NCBI GenBank assembly: GCA_002794735.1
Contig: NBAZ01000041.1
Location: forward strand, 36,263-100,262
Direction: 5' to 3'
DNA from: Pyrrhoderma lamaoense
Lineage: Eukaryota > Basidiomycota > Agaricomycetes > Hymenochaetales > Hymenochaetaceae
Length of the DNA stretch: 64,000 nucleotides
Position 1 is the stretch's first letter. Each line of letters opens with the position of its first letter. The translations under genes were made by a program, and so were the position numbers. Under the pieces are notes generated by a model. It made no database searches and was not told the DNA's origin. It was given only the letters and a program-made list of their open reading frames with translations. Positions 23,141-34,804 of this stretch are shown in pieces.

Positions 23141-24817
23141 ATGTCTTCAACTGTACCAAAAGAAGAGTCAGATAAAGTATTCACGGCCCTCAAGGCTCAG
23201 AAGGCCAATAAGGTAAGACGATTAGATATTCAAAATCCGCAATTCTAGGAAATCTGATCCCCCCTTGATACTTCTTCAGACGTGCTTCGACTGTCAAGCA
23301 AATAGCCCAACCTGGACGAGCGTATGGTATGGCGTTTATATATGTTATAATTGCTCCAGTGCACACCGAAACTTAGGTGTACATATATCATTCGTCCGGT
23401 GCGTCTCATACTATCTGGTGAACAAATCTATGTTCTTGTGCTCGGACTTACTATATAGAACCTTATCTATAGCTCTGTGAATTTGGATACGTGGCGGACA
23501 GATCACTTACGACGCATGAAAGTAGGCGGGAATGCCGCCGCCGCCGACTTCTTCAATAAGCACGGAGGTTCAGCCCTCCTCACTGAATCTGATGCAAAGA
23601 AGAAATACTCATCAAAGGCAGCAGAACTATATAGAGCCGAACTTGATAAGCGAGAAGCAGCTGATGCGAAGCTCTTCCCTTCAGGTATCGTAGTAGATGG
23701 CGTGACAGACACACCTTCAGCCAATGCCGCTACCAAACAAGAGGATGATGACTTTTTTGACTCATGGGACAAACCTACCAAGGCACCAGCTTCGAACTCT
23801 TCAACTGCTTCATCCAAACCCCCCTCTATTGGCCGTGCCATATCAGCACCTGCTGCGCCGCGAACCGTAACATCCGCTTCCTTACGTGCTGGCTCGTCGG
23901 CAGGTGCCACAACTTCTAAATCTGCGAGATTAGGACTGGGTGCCTCAAAGCTGGGGTCCTCAACCAGCTTATCAGGTTCTGGTTCAACTTCTTCTAAGAA
24001 GCTTGGAGGATTGAAGGCAACGAAAGCAGCTACACCTATCGACTTTGAAAAGGCCCAGCGTGAGGCAGAAGCAGAAGAAGAACGCATCAGGCAGTTGGGA
24101 TATGACCGGAAGCGCGAAGAGAGTGAAGCAGCCGCTGCCGCCGCCCGTGCTGCAGAAGATAGAGCTGCAGCTGCTAAGGCGGCATCAACAGAGATTGGCG
24201 GACCTGCAAAAACTGGTTTAAGCACAACTTCATCTAGCTCAAATTCTAATGGAAATGCGAAGTTGAATGCTCATAATCGTGGAAATAGTCAAGACATGGC
24301 GCGCCTTGGGATGGGTATGAAACGCCTTGGCTTAGGCGCAACTTCACCCACCCCCTCAAACACAACCTCTTCTACCGCTTCTCCAAATGCTGACGAAACT
24401 AACTATGCTAGAGCAAACTTTGGTGGCCAGAAGGCAATTAGTTCAGATATGTACTTCGGGAGGGGGGTACATGATCCAACTCGTTCTGCAGAAGCTCAAT
24501 CTCGCCTTGCACAATTCAGTGGGGCTACTAGTATCAGTAGTGCAGCGTATTTCGGAAGGGAAGAAGAAGAGGGTGCGGAAGGTGCAGGATCAGGGATGGA
24601 TGGAGTGTTAGGTGATGGTAGTTTGGAAGGTGTCCAAGCTGCGGCAAGAGAGGCAATTTTCCGCGTAATGTCTAACCCAGATGTGCAAAACGGCGTTGAA
24701 ACTTTGAGGGCAGGTGCCATGAAAGTAACTATTTTTTTGTTGTCTTCCCCATTTTCAACACAGCTGATAGGTTTTTTTTAGCTGAGCGAATATCTTGCAC
24801 AGATGGGCGAACGCTAA
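23141..24817 (+). CDS. GLO3: ADP-ribosylation factor GTPase-activating protein, Glo3 type
   Basis: Four exons: 23141-23212, 23280-23398, 23473-24724, 24782-24817; 492 residues. The ArfGAP zinc finger is CFDC-x16-CYNC followed by [15 protein letters not shown] (the catalytic Arg region) and [15 protein letters not shown]. The rest is low complexity, with an Ala/Glu-rich coiled-coil-like segment ([19 protein letters not shown]). Two C-terminal motifs, [10 protein letters not shown] and [10 protein letters not shown], match the Glo3 motif that separates this class (ArfGAP2/3) from Gcs1. It should act on Arf1 in COPI vesicle traffic at the Golgi. The last exon encodes only [11 protein letters not shown]. 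Confidence 0.9.
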
Positions 24818-25560
24818 GCTTCGTGTATTGTTCTTAGGGATTGATCCACATGCGCTATAATGCAGTATTCAACTTAGTTATCGCCTCTTTCATGTCTTTT
24901 AATGCTTCTACGCATGCTTTTTATACACCTATTTCCGCTTCGAAAGTGTAACAGGTTCTGTGAGTCCTGCCTCTGCACTTACTAAGCAATCATGGCATAT
25001 GAATATGGCATGAAGACTCAGATAAAGTTTAGAAGAGCGCCGGATGTTCTATTTTGGGCTCTTTAAATTAGCGCCCAAGGTCCTGAGTGCATAATACTTA
25101 CTCTAGTGATCTCTTGTCACATTAAACTACAATTTCCCACTTTTTGTACGTACACACTGGTTTCCAGTGTAACACTGCATCACTAGAGGACATTCCTTAT
25201 AATCTTCTCCAGATTATCAGGCGAAGAAGCAATTATCAAATCTCTACACCCATTGGAATCACAGGAAAGCGGTATAGATGGGCGCTTAGCAATATTTTTC
25301 CCACAAGAAACCCCTATAGTGTTCTTCTGGTGCACTTTGTACTATATAAAGAGGGATTCTGTCATTATGACCATGTTTGTTCTGATAAGCGCTGTAGATG
25401 TACCACTATGCTACGATACTTAGGTTAAGAAGAGTATAGCACCACGCTGTGCATATCTCGAAGTGAAGTATAAAGAGGATTGTCGCAACACCCCAGATAC
25501 TCACCTCACCTTGCCTTTCAGCCTCTCGATAATTTTACATCTTGTCTACCAATTGGCCTC
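24818..25560. other. Intergenic region
   Basis: About 740 bp with no supported gene; an ORF at 25144-25428 shows no recognisable motif. Confidence 0.5.
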
Positions 25561-25928
25561 ATGCGTCCATCCACAATATTGTTAGTAACAGTCGCTTCTT
25601 CTATACCGAGTGTGCTTGGTGGTCCGCTCGCGTATGCCGCGTGCCAAACAGGTAGGTTCATGTTTACGGCTGCTCTCATACTTTATTCCCTTGAGCTTAC
25701 CACCTTTGCTTTTATAGTCTGTAACCTTGGAGCCGTAACGTGTTATGCTGCTGCTGGATTTACCTTTGGAACCGTACTCGCTGTGGCAGCTCCAGCATCT
25801 ATACTTGCATGTAACGCGCTTCAGGGAAGGTGTGTTATCTCCTTTTGTATCAAAGTTATCTCCGAATACTGATGATTCCCAGTTGTATGGTTGCTTGTGT
25901 GCCTCTTCTTTTAGCCCCGACCTTTTGA
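25561..25928 (+). CDS. Small cysteine-rich secreted protein
   Basis: Three exons: 25561-25651, 25718-25829, 25883-25928, giving 82 residues. A signal peptide (MRPSTILLVTVASSIPSVLG) precedes GPLAYAACQTVCNLGAVTCY, then a Gly/Ala-rich hydrophobic stretch (AAAGFTFGTVLAVAAPASIL), ACNALQGSCMVACVPLLLAP and the end. The spacing of six Cys and the GPLAYA..CQT..CN start match a small secreted family common in fungi, often named zygote-specific-like. The function is unknown; a secreted effector or surface peptide is possible. Confidence 0.82.
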
Positions 25929-26159
25929 TGCTTTAATATACCCACTCAACCTGTATTAATAACGCTAGTTTTTTGTTCTCGATCTTCGACGCATCACTTA
26001 CTTGCCTACTTCCTCGCCGAGAGTGGGCACTAAGGGGTGGTTGCGCAGGGTAATCCATTATCTTGTGTTTGTGTATAAGGACAACGTATATATACAATTT
26101 ATCAATGCTTTGATAATAATTATTGCTGTGATATGTGATCAAGAAAATAGCCATCTGCT

Positions 26160-27839
26160 TCAGAGAGATAATCCGTATTCCCGGGGAAATGCTATATCAC
26201 TGATGGTATCCATCTTAATGCGGACATCACCAGCCTCCTTGAGATGAATCATCATATAGATAGCCAAGATAGATAGTCCACTCATATCCGTCAGAAAATG
26301 GAGGACTATCAAAGCGACGATATCGTCTGTAACGAGCTTCGCAGAAACAACCTGGAAGATAAAACCAATAATGAGTCTGAAAAGATCAGGGAGAATATAT
26401 AAGTATAATATGAAAATAATGCTTAAAGACAAACTTACCCTGAAAGGTAAATACCCTGATCTATAACAAGGACTCTCTTCAGATCTTTTCCTTCCTCGGG
26501 CGTGACCACCGATGGCTCGTCTCTAGAGACCTTTATTAGAGCTAGGATTGACAGAAGAATTTGAAAACATAGGGTCGGGACCCTTATGACACAGTATATT
26601 AGTACTTATATATCACGTTCATCATGAATTCAGACGCTTTACCATGATAACACAGCATAAGCCATTGGAATATAAACCACACAGGCGCAAAATATCAAAT
26701 CCTGCCCAACGATAACGGGGTGAACTTACCAGATAACATGCAAATTCAAAAATTAAATATCCATAGATAGCAGATTATTGGGACTCACATTTGATCCCCG
26801 TGTCAGTTAGAAGCTGAAACAGAACCGTAAGAGAACAGACGACTATAAATATAATCCATAGCATCCTTTTCATATTTGTATCTGGCGCACAGCATATTAG
26901 TTAAAGATAAGCAGACAACTCATTGCTGCATTACCGATGTGATAAAGGGCCATAACTCTTAGAAGGAATATATCTGTAGATTTAGCCGATAATCAGTACC
27001 TAATTTAATACTATTGTTGATGAACAAGAAGATACACACAGTCTAACAGTATAATGATGAAACTCCCTAACCACACGTTGATAAGTAGTTAGTAGCTATG
27101 CCTAAATAACAAAAAAAGAACTAAAACCTACTATATAGATAAAATACTCCGTTCAGGATATTTGAGCCTGTGTGTCAGTGAACTAGTGTCAGTGGGGGGA
27201 AAGTATAAGAGACTTGTGCTAATAGGCATACATCTAGAGTATTTAAAGTATATTGATTACCAGATAGTCAAACAGCTATCATCGATTAATAACATACTTA
27301 AAAGCAGGGCTTTCGAGACGAAGGTCTAAGTACATAATAAATTAATAACAAAGGTCTAGAAACACGTTTGTAGCACTGGGGTGGTTACTCACACCACAAC
27401 ATGAAGACAGCAAACAATATGGGGCCATATCTAGTCTAATCAACTATTAATTGATATTTCCAGATTAATGCGTCCCTTGACTCACAATAATGTATATCAA
27501 CTTGGGAAAACTGATTCGTCTGTTCTGTTAGTCACGACAAGTAAGTTTCATATATAAATCAGGTTGAGCACAAGCTAGTGTATGTTTACCCAGTAGTATT
27601 TAACCTAAGGCGAAAGCAGTCAGTACATGAGATAGAACAGTAAAATACAATTACTTCTTTATCAAGGTTGAGAACTGAAGTATAAAGATAAGTGCCGTTA
27701 ATAGGGACACATAACACGTACAGACTGAGGGCTCACCAATACTGTAGATTTGAGCTGTAGTAATTATCAAGGCCATGGAAATCATTAGCCTCGTACTTGA
27801 GAAGTAATAGTATATATCGTTATTGGCAGCATAATCCAT
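26160..27839 (-). CDS. Seven-transmembrane protein, DUF6533 type
   Basis: Minus strand, start at 27839 (MDYAANNDIYYYFSSTRLM), stop at 26160. Supported pieces, in order: exon 27674-27655 LNLDKE; 15-nt exon 27604-27590 VKYYW; NRRISFPKLIYII; TRYGPILFAVFML; LNGVFYLYRSFIIILLDYIF; LLRVMALYHIDTNMKRML; WIIFIVVCSLTVLFQLLTD; FHPVIVGQDLIFCACVVYIP; VPTLCFQILLSILALIKVS; DLKRVLVIDQGIYLSG; and a last exon with LIIGFIFQVVSAKL. The LDxEVxYxW..R.S..K..Y..RY pattern is the DUF6533 signature of basidiomycete 7TM proteins. The junction after FAVFML, between about 27390 and 27170, is not resolved. The function is unknown. Confidence 0.72.
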
Positions 27840-28531
27840 AGTGGTATCAGATAGAAACGGGGAGTAGGGGATGGATTTCAATGTGTGTGATAGACGGTTT
27901 TAGTACCCAACAATCCAATTAATCACGAAGTGAAAGACAAGATCTCTTCTCGTTTATGCAGTGCAATCAGTGTTGTTTTGAATCCATCATTTCCCACAAC
28001 AACGACAGGCGCTATAAGTTGACGTCAAGAGATAAGGGTTTACTATAGAGTATCTGATGGTGTCATGGTCAGAGATCAAGACACATCACATTTTACAGAA
28101 TCAACGCTTGTATATGTACGCCCATAACAATGAGCCATAATTAGCACACGATTTCAATAGCTCAAGTCTGCTCATTTGAATATATTCTGTTCAAATGATA
28201 TCAATAACAGCCACTATTTGGTCAACTAGAAGTAGGAGAATCATTGCAAAGATTGTTACCGAAACATGTTCATAAAGTTTGTCTTATGCTTCTAGCACGA
28301 AGGCTTAAATTCAGGAACGGAGACCATAACCAATCGTATCAACAGGGTAAAATACATAAAACTGGAAGGGAGGAAAGGAAAAGAGTATACCGTATTCTCC
28401 TCCATTGCTGCGCAATGCATATGAGGCATTGATGGAGACTATTGAGATCATCACAAATATAAGCCCTCATGAATGCGTGGGTAATGCACAGACCATATAC
28501 GGGTCCTAAGCGGCTGATCAGTATTGGAAAT
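27840..28531. other. Intergenic region
   Basis: AT-rich, no supported gene. It contains the promoter side of the 7TM gene and the 3' side of the F-box gene. Confidence 0.45.
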
Positions 28532-29500
28532 TCAGATAGGAGAAAGGAAAGGGGAACAAGATATTGAGGTACGGACTGAAGACCAGGATTTCGTAATCTC
28601 CAGTAATGAGATCTGAATTCGATTCTGCCAACGTGCAAGAGAATCATTCAATTCCGTCCACGAGTGTCTCGAAGTTAATGGTAGGGAATCCGGGTCCTCC
28701 GTTTGAGTAGTATCTCGAAATACAACCTTTATTCTTGGATCTGTCAAAGAGACTCTCTGGAGTGGAGCTTGTAGTCTAGAGTATGCGCGATTCAGATCAA
28801 CTAGGACGTCCACAGAAACTAAGGATGGTAAGAGTCCAAACAAATGTTTGAGCACTGATGTCGTGATTGTGAGAATTGTAAGGACATTGATATCAACATT
28901 TCCCCGACCTCGTCTGTATGATGTCGGATTAGTGATCTCGATAACAAGATACTGTAAAGCTGAGAATGATGACAAATATGAATTGCTCTGTACATTCAAC
29001 ATTGGTGGGTCGGGATTGATGATATGCATGTGTGTGATCTTAGGGTATGGTGATGCCATAGACGCTGATTCGCCGGGCAAAAAGGTTAAATTAGGGCCTC
29101 GAGAAGATCTTCTAATTGGACCACATAATGAAATCTGTGATAATTTGCTATTCGTAGCGACAATGTTGATGGGCGAGGCACTTAAGTTTAAGGCTAAATG
29201 TATAAGATTCCGACAGTATGAGGGTGCTCCAAAAATATCATTCAGTCGAGGTGGGACGGTACAAAGCACCCATAAGTTTGTTGTATAGTTGACTGCTTTA
29301 TCGGGAACACTTGCTTTCATTGCTAGGATGAAAGAGCCAATTTGTGACTCAGAACGTAAAGAAACACGTCCATAAAGTATGGGCTGCACCCATTCTTTGA
29401 AAGACCGTGAAACAGTTAGAAGGCTGCATGCGTATTCCCTAGACTGTAAGGCTAGAGTTTCAACAATAAGACGTAGAACATCGTTGTGTAGTATAGCCAT
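28532..29500 (-). CDS. F-box-like protein
   Basis: A single open frame on the minus strand. The chosen start (29500) gives MAILHNDVLRLIVETLALQS, a typical F-box entry, followed by ACSLLTVSRSFKEWVQPILY and GRVSLRSESQIGSF, the usual continuation in Agaricomycete F-box proteins. An upstream in-frame ATG at 29551 is also possible. The remaining 270 residues look like degenerate leucine-rich repeats (LIHLALNLS, LSQISLCGP, LQYLVIEITNP). Such proteins recruit substrates to SCF ubiquitin ligases; the target is unknown. The last 30 residues may be intron read-through. Confidence 0.65.
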   Translation of the reverse strand: MAILHNDVLRLIVETLALQSREYACSLLTVSRSFKEWVQPILYGRVSLRSESQIGSFILAMKASVPDKAVNYTTNLWVLCTVPPRLNDIFGAPSYCRNLIHLALNLSASPINIVATNSKLSQISLCGPIRRSSRGPNLTFLPGESASMASPYPKITHMHIINPDPPMLNVQSNSYLSSFSALQYLVIEITNPTSYRRGRGNVDINVLTILTITTSVLKHLFGLLPSLVSVDVLVDLNRAYSRLQAPLQRVSLTDPRIKVVFRDTTQTEDPDSLPLTSRHSWTELNDSLARWQNRIQISLLEITKSWSSVRTSISCSPFLSPI

Positions 29501-29788
29501 GAGACAGACACTAGACAAATGAACGTCTGATTTAGATACAAAAATTATCATTAGTACTTTATCAGCATTATGCTTACTAAGCTAAATTTCGCTTTTCATT
29601 CAAGTTAGAGCCGTTTTTTTCTTTTACGATATTTCAGAACATGTTTATACTACTGATATTGAACTTTATAGATATAGATGTACATGATGTTGATAAAAAA
29701 AGGGAGATGAAGAGAAAATCAAAGCACAGATAAACGAAATAAACGAAACATTTGGAGCGGTTTCTTTTGGCCTGGGTCAATCCAAAGT

Positions 29789-31006
29789 TTACTCATCACC
29801 AATCTTCGGCGCAAGGTAGTAATGGATATGCCCAGAACCGAAATCGTATGATACCTAATTGGGCAAAGCTTCAGTTCAAGGAGGCTCAGCTTTTACGATA
29901 GTAAAGCTTACAAGAAGTGGTACTTCATTCGACATCATTAATTGGACCTTCTCGCTTAGTGCCGCACTCTTCGAGAAGTTGACCAGGTATTTCAGGGAAA
30001 AGGTGAGAGATACATGCTGCGACATTTCAATGGCAACACCACTTGCTACATCATCATCGCCGGCATTCGTCTTCTTTGCCTTTTTTGCCTTTGAGACCTG
30101 AGAACACAAAAAAATGAGCGGATAGTCTGTTCGACTCACGTGCCTTACATACCTTTTGCGCCTTTCTTCGTTTACGGGAGCCTTCTTCTTCTTCATCAGA
30201 GTCTTGTTCTTCTTCTCCATTATCACTACCCTTCTCAGCATCTTCTTCCACCTCCATTTCTTCATCTTCTTCTGGTTCTTTCTTTACTTCTGAGCCATTT
30301 GCTTTATGAGAGCTTCCCTCTCCTTGCTCTTCATCCTCATCTCCTCCTTCTTCGCTTTTTTCCCGGAGCTTTCGAGTTTACGGCGGGCAGCTTCGGACTG
30401 TTTCAAGAGAACGGATCCATTGGCGGATTCCCCATCTGTGGCAAATCGTACACCCTCCTTGGAGACCTCGATCTTTACAGATTCTCCTAAAAGAGCAAGA
30501 TCTCGGACAATTCGAGAGAATTCTGATGCTGACATTGTTACACGTGCGTCATACTCTGTATCTGGAATTCCAAGCGTGTCGGCATCGATGTCCATGAGCT
30601 TCATGTCGAACTCTGCGATTCGGTCGGACGTCTTTCCCTCGTATGTTATACTAAGGACGTCTGCATCGTCAGATGCCTTTAGAGTACATACATCGTCGTC
30701 CTTCGCGCATTTCAATAATTTCGTGAGGGAACCAACGTTCACACCAAGCGGCATCGGTCGGTCACATCGGTAGTTAACAAAACCATCAGAGTTGAGAGAA
30801 ACTGCTACAAGCGCAACATGGGAGTTATCCATAGCTTGCAGCTTCAGTCCTTCTTCGTTACATTCAAAGTTAGCATCAGTTACAAGTTCTTTGATGGCTG
30901 TTTGGGTGTCGTCAGCACGCGCCTGAGACGCGTAAAGTCAAGTTTAATACTTACAGTCTAAAAGTCTTTTCAAAGTGACAGCGTCCGAAAGCTTAGCTTC
31001 AAGCAT
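29789..31006 (-). CDS. PCNA, DNA polymerase sliding clamp, with a large charged insertion
   Basis: Minus strand: 31006-30955, 30897-30153, 30097-29912, 29854-29789; about 349 residues if one base is restored. Exact clamp motifs: MLEAKLSDAVTLKRLLDS, IKELVTDANFECNEEGLKLQ, MDNSHVALVAVSL, YRCDRPMPLGVNVGSLTKLL, TLSITYEG-type segment, LMDIDADTLGIPDTEY, SEFSRIVRDLALLGESV, then SLTFSLKYLVNFSKSAALS, MMSNEVPLLVSY and YYLAPKIGDE. It encircles DNA and tethers polymerase delta and repair factors. Between GSVLLKQ and GVAIEM there are about 100 residues, first acidic then basic (SRKRRKAQKVSKAKKAKK), where human PCNA has about 10. The frame breaks at about 30356-30364; adding one base gives a continuous acidic frame. 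A 59-nt purine-only intron (30323-30381) could also restore it but lacks a branch or pyrimidine signal. Confidence 0.93.
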
Positions 31007-31087
31007 GGCTCAGATCAAATGTGAAAGAAGAAGGAACACCAGAAAGAAAGTTGTAGTTTGAGGTTGCGTTTGAGTTTGAGTGACAAG

Positions 31088-31093
31088 ACGCGT
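31088..31093. promoter_or_regulatory. ACGCGT (MCB) element upstream of PCNA
   Basis: The palindrome GACGCGTC sits about 80 bp upstream of the PCNA start codon. ACGCGT is the MluI cell-cycle box bound by MBF-type factors that drive G1/S genes, PCNA among them, in yeasts. A second ACGCGT lies at 30928-30933 within PCNA intron 1. The position fits, but binding is inferred. Confidence 0.6.
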
Positions 31094-31389
31094 CAAACTT
31101 TTTGGCCATGACTCTATTTAGGGCCGGGTCTTTGGCGAATTGTCACGTTAACGTAATTAACTTTACATTATAAGAAATCAAAATGAGTATATCGTCGATA
31201 CAGACTATGATACTATCTTTGTATGTAATGCTCTTGGCTCTTTTAAGACCTTAAATCTACACTGTACGATATATATGTGTTTATATGTTTATTATCGTTT
31301 TCTTTCTAAAAAAATTTGCATTAGAATTGGAAAACGGAAAAGTCATTTATTTGTCGGTATGTACCAGATTTGAGTGATAATCTCGGACG

Positions 31390-32995
31390 TAAAGATGTCC
31401 TCAAAAGGACAAATTGCAGTCGAAGAGGGTGTTCCCCATCCTGCCACAGCACTTAACTTGCCATCTATTCTTTGTGCAGAGCCGGACGAGGGATATGAAG
31501 AAGAAATGGAGAAGTGTCACTGACGGCAAGTAAGAGGCAACGGACAAATTTGAGCTCGTAGTCTGAAAAGTTCCACTATATTATTAGTATATAAATACCT
31601 CCACCCGGAAGGAGAAATCCATAGCTGAGTGATCACATGATGATGAATGTCGGCACGTGTTGAATCTCTTGATCTACGATGGCTTCCTCTGGCTTGCGTA
31701 CTAACAAAAGCACGAGAAAATGTACTGAAGACATTAGGAAGGGCTATTCGACAAGCTTGATATTGGTAACTGGGAAGTAATTATCTAAAAGACCTAATCG
31801 GAATTCTTCTCTTTCTTGACGCAGATGATGATGGATGGAACAAAACCAGAGGATGGATTCGTTATTCCGATGAAAATGTCGGTTCTAGAAGGAAGTTGTA
31901 AATGTGAAGACTCGGTCAGAGGGAAGCATGTGCTCAAGTGTAGCTTTCCATATGCTACTAAGATATCAGAGCTGAATATAATTGAAGAAGCACGGAGAGT
32001 TCTTGGAAGATATGATAACAAACTTGGTCCGTCTGGGAAGATACTTGCTGTGAAAATCTCGAACTCGCTGCCAAGTGTTATTAAGGGTTATAATATTGAA
32101 GAAAGGGAGAGGAATTTTCGGGCATTTCTTGGAGTAGGCTACGAAGAAAAGAGAATACTTCGATTCACAATATTTGAGGATCTGAGGCCGATCCATAGTC
32201 TAGATAGTCTCGTACACTTCAAGGAATCTGTTCGTCACATTGCACTAGGTATGTTCTCATTCACTCTTGTATCTCTTTGGCACTATAATGACGCATCATC
32301 AGCGATTCATTACTTAGCGACGAGCGAGGAATCAATCAAACACCGGGATATCAATATAAACAATCTCATGTTCCGCCGTCTCGATGATGACCAGATTCAA
32401 GGTGTACTTTGTGACTGGGACCAGGCATCTACATACGAAACTGAGAAATTGAATGATCACACAAGGATGCGTAACGGTACAAGGGCATTCATGGCAATCG
32501 ATATTCACGAATCATCTCAACCTCCTATTCATATTGAACGATTTGACTTTGAGTCATTATTTTATGTGATGTACTGGATCAGTATGAACTACTCTGGAGG
32601 GAAACTTCTTCTCGGATCTGAGAGACATCCCAGCGCCAAAGAGTGGTCTCTTTGGAACGTTGAGGATGATGCCTCTGTGGCTGAAAGAAGTATAGTCTCC
32701 TGAGGGCAAAGTTTCTCAAGGACATTGAACTTTTTCCTCCTTTCTTTCAACCTCTTGTCCATCAGTGGTTGGAACCATTGAAGCAACTATTACGAAAAGG
32801 CTACGATTCGAGTCTTAGCCATGATGAATCAACGGAAAACTATCTCTATTCATTAAGAACCAGCACAGTCGTTGCGGGGTCAAACCTAGCTGCTGTTCCG
32901 ATATCAAGCCTCCCGATTTCGATCACTCAAGCTTAGGGGGGTATTTTAATTTTGATAGGTTATGGGAAATACTATCTAGACTCGATTTATAATGT
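31390..32995 (+). pseudogene. FunK1-like kinase copy A (5' decayed)
   Basis: The kinase part is open from about 31825: RRVLGRYDNKLG, ILAVKISNSLP (Lys), RAFLGVGYEEKRILRF, then an intron (32250-32303, 54 nt, stop-free and a multiple of three), AIHYLATSEESIKHRDININ (HRD), VLCDWDQAS (DFG position), NGTRAFMAI, and FDFESLFYVMYWISMNYSGG. The upstream part (31390-31815) is a worn copy of the N-terminal region of copy C with gaps. After the kinase domain the frame breaks at the A run near 32684; with one more A it continues into FPPFFQPLVHQWLEPLKQLL and YLYSLRTSTVVAGSNLAA. It is first in a row of four copies. Confidence 0.72.
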
Positions 32996-33499
32996 ATCTC
33001 TTATTCGTGTTACATTTTTTTCTTATCATCACATCAAGGCTTATGGTACGTCCTGTGTAGCTTATAGCTTACATATCACAGAACGACAGGACCTTTAAAG
33101 ACAGTCATGATTATTATCACAATGAAAGCCGGAGTAAATTATTAATCACACATAAATTTACTGTTTTCACTACTGTTAAATGTAAGAGTACTAGCTGCAG
33201 ACTGTCACATGACATTTTCAGTCCTCGGTACAATTTGAATTTTGCTCTTGTCTGCAACCTATAGCTTATCCATTACGACCATATATTACTGACGAACACC
33301 TCGCCACCAAGCCTCTTGACTGTACCTTATAGGTCTAGGCACACGCTAAAGGATCTTAAGTTCTTCAAGGACGAGGGCACTAGTCACTGTGCACTTTCAC
33401 ACTAGGAGACTGTATAAGTGATTTAATCTCTTAATCTCTTCGGTGTTGTCGGGGCAGATCGTGATAAGAATTCAAAGTAAGTGTATACCTACTCTATGA

Positions 33500-34763
33500 A
33501 TGTATTGTAGAATACTGAGAAGGATACTAAAGAAGATATCGGACAGATTCAAGACTCGCTACTGGGGGGAATTAACTGAAGAGCCTGGTCGAACACTCCT
33601 TGGAGAATCGAAACAGATGGTGAGAATGAAGACAGATACAAGGGGCACTCTTTTCGACTTTCAAAAAGATGATAACTATGAAGATCTTCTCAGAAGGAAG
33701 CATGTCCTAAAGTGGAGCTATCCTTATTATAATAGGCATTGGAGCTGGAGATTATTGGGTCAGCAAAAAGAGTTCTTGGAAGATACGATGACATACCCGA
33801 TCCGTCTGGAAGGGTGCTTGCTGTGAAGATCTCGAACTCGCTGCCAAGTGTTATCAATGGTTTTAATATTGATGAGAGGGAGAGGAATTTTCGGGCATTT
33901 CTTGGAGTAGGCTACGAAGAAAAGAGAATACTTCGATTCACAATATTTGAGTATCTCGAGCCGATCCATAGTCTTGATAGTCTCTCGCAATTCAAGGAAT
34001 CTATTCGTCACATTGCACTAGGTATATTCTCACTCATCTCTGTACCGTTTGGGTACTATAATGATGTATCATCAGCGATTCATTACTTAGCGACGAGCGA
34101 GGAATCAATCAAACACCGGGATATCAATATGAACAATCTCATGTTCCGTCGTCTTGGCGATAACCAGATCCAAGGTGTACTTTGTGATTGGGACCAGGCA
34201 TCCACAAACGAAACAGAGAAATCATCTGATCACACAAGGATGCGTAACGGTACAAGGGCGTTCATGGCAATCGAAATGCACAAGACTCCACCTCCTACCC
34301 ATATTGAACGATTTGACTTTGAATCTCTACTTTACGTGATGTACTGGATCAGCATGAATTACTCTGGAGGTAAATTTCTACTTGAGTCTGAGAGACATCC
34401 TAGTGCCAAAGAGTGGTCATCTTGGAATGCTGAGAATGATGCCTCTGTGGCTGCAAAGAAATCTAGTCTCCTGAGGGCGATTTTATCGAAGACGTCGAAC
34501 TTTTTCCTCCATTCTTTCAACCTCTCATCCGACAATGGTTGGATCCATTACAAGAGTTATTCATAGAAGGATACAACACGAGTATTAGCCATAACGTTCA
34601 AAGATCCGCTACCTCGATCATCTGAAAACTAGTACAGCCGTTGCCTGTTCGAGAATAGCTACTATTCCGATGTCCAAGCCTCCCGATTTCGATTATCTAA
34701 ATTTGGGGGGACATGTCTGTTTTGAAAAGATATGGGAAATACTCTCTAGACCCGATTTATAAT
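33500..34763 (+). pseudogene. FunK1-like kinase copy B (frame breaks)
   Basis: This copy lacks the long N-terminal region; it opens with LTEEPGRTLLGESKQMV and RRKHVLKWSYPYY. Kinase motifs are KRVLGRYDDIPDPSGRVLAV, KHRDINMNNLMFRRLGDNQI, VLCDWDQAS, RNGTRAFMAIEMH and FDFESLLYVMYWISMNYSGG. The frame is broken at the GG near 33735 (before ALELEIIGSAKRVLG) and at the G at 34479 (before DFIEDVELFPPFFQPL); an extra G repairs each. The tail then stops early (SATSII), several codons having been lost relative to copy D. A 0.5-kb spacer like the one between C and D precedes it. Confidence 0.7.
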
Positions 34764-34804
34764 GTATCTCTTATATATGTTACTTATTCTTGTTTTTTTT
34801 TTTC

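Noticed and set aside
23503..24225. 240-codon minus-strand ORF
   Set aside because: It is the antisense shadow of the low-complexity part of the Glo3 gene.
30054..30773. Other ORFs within PCNA on both strands
   Set aside because: They are shadows, or the charged insertion read in alternative frames; the clamp motifs fix the real frame.
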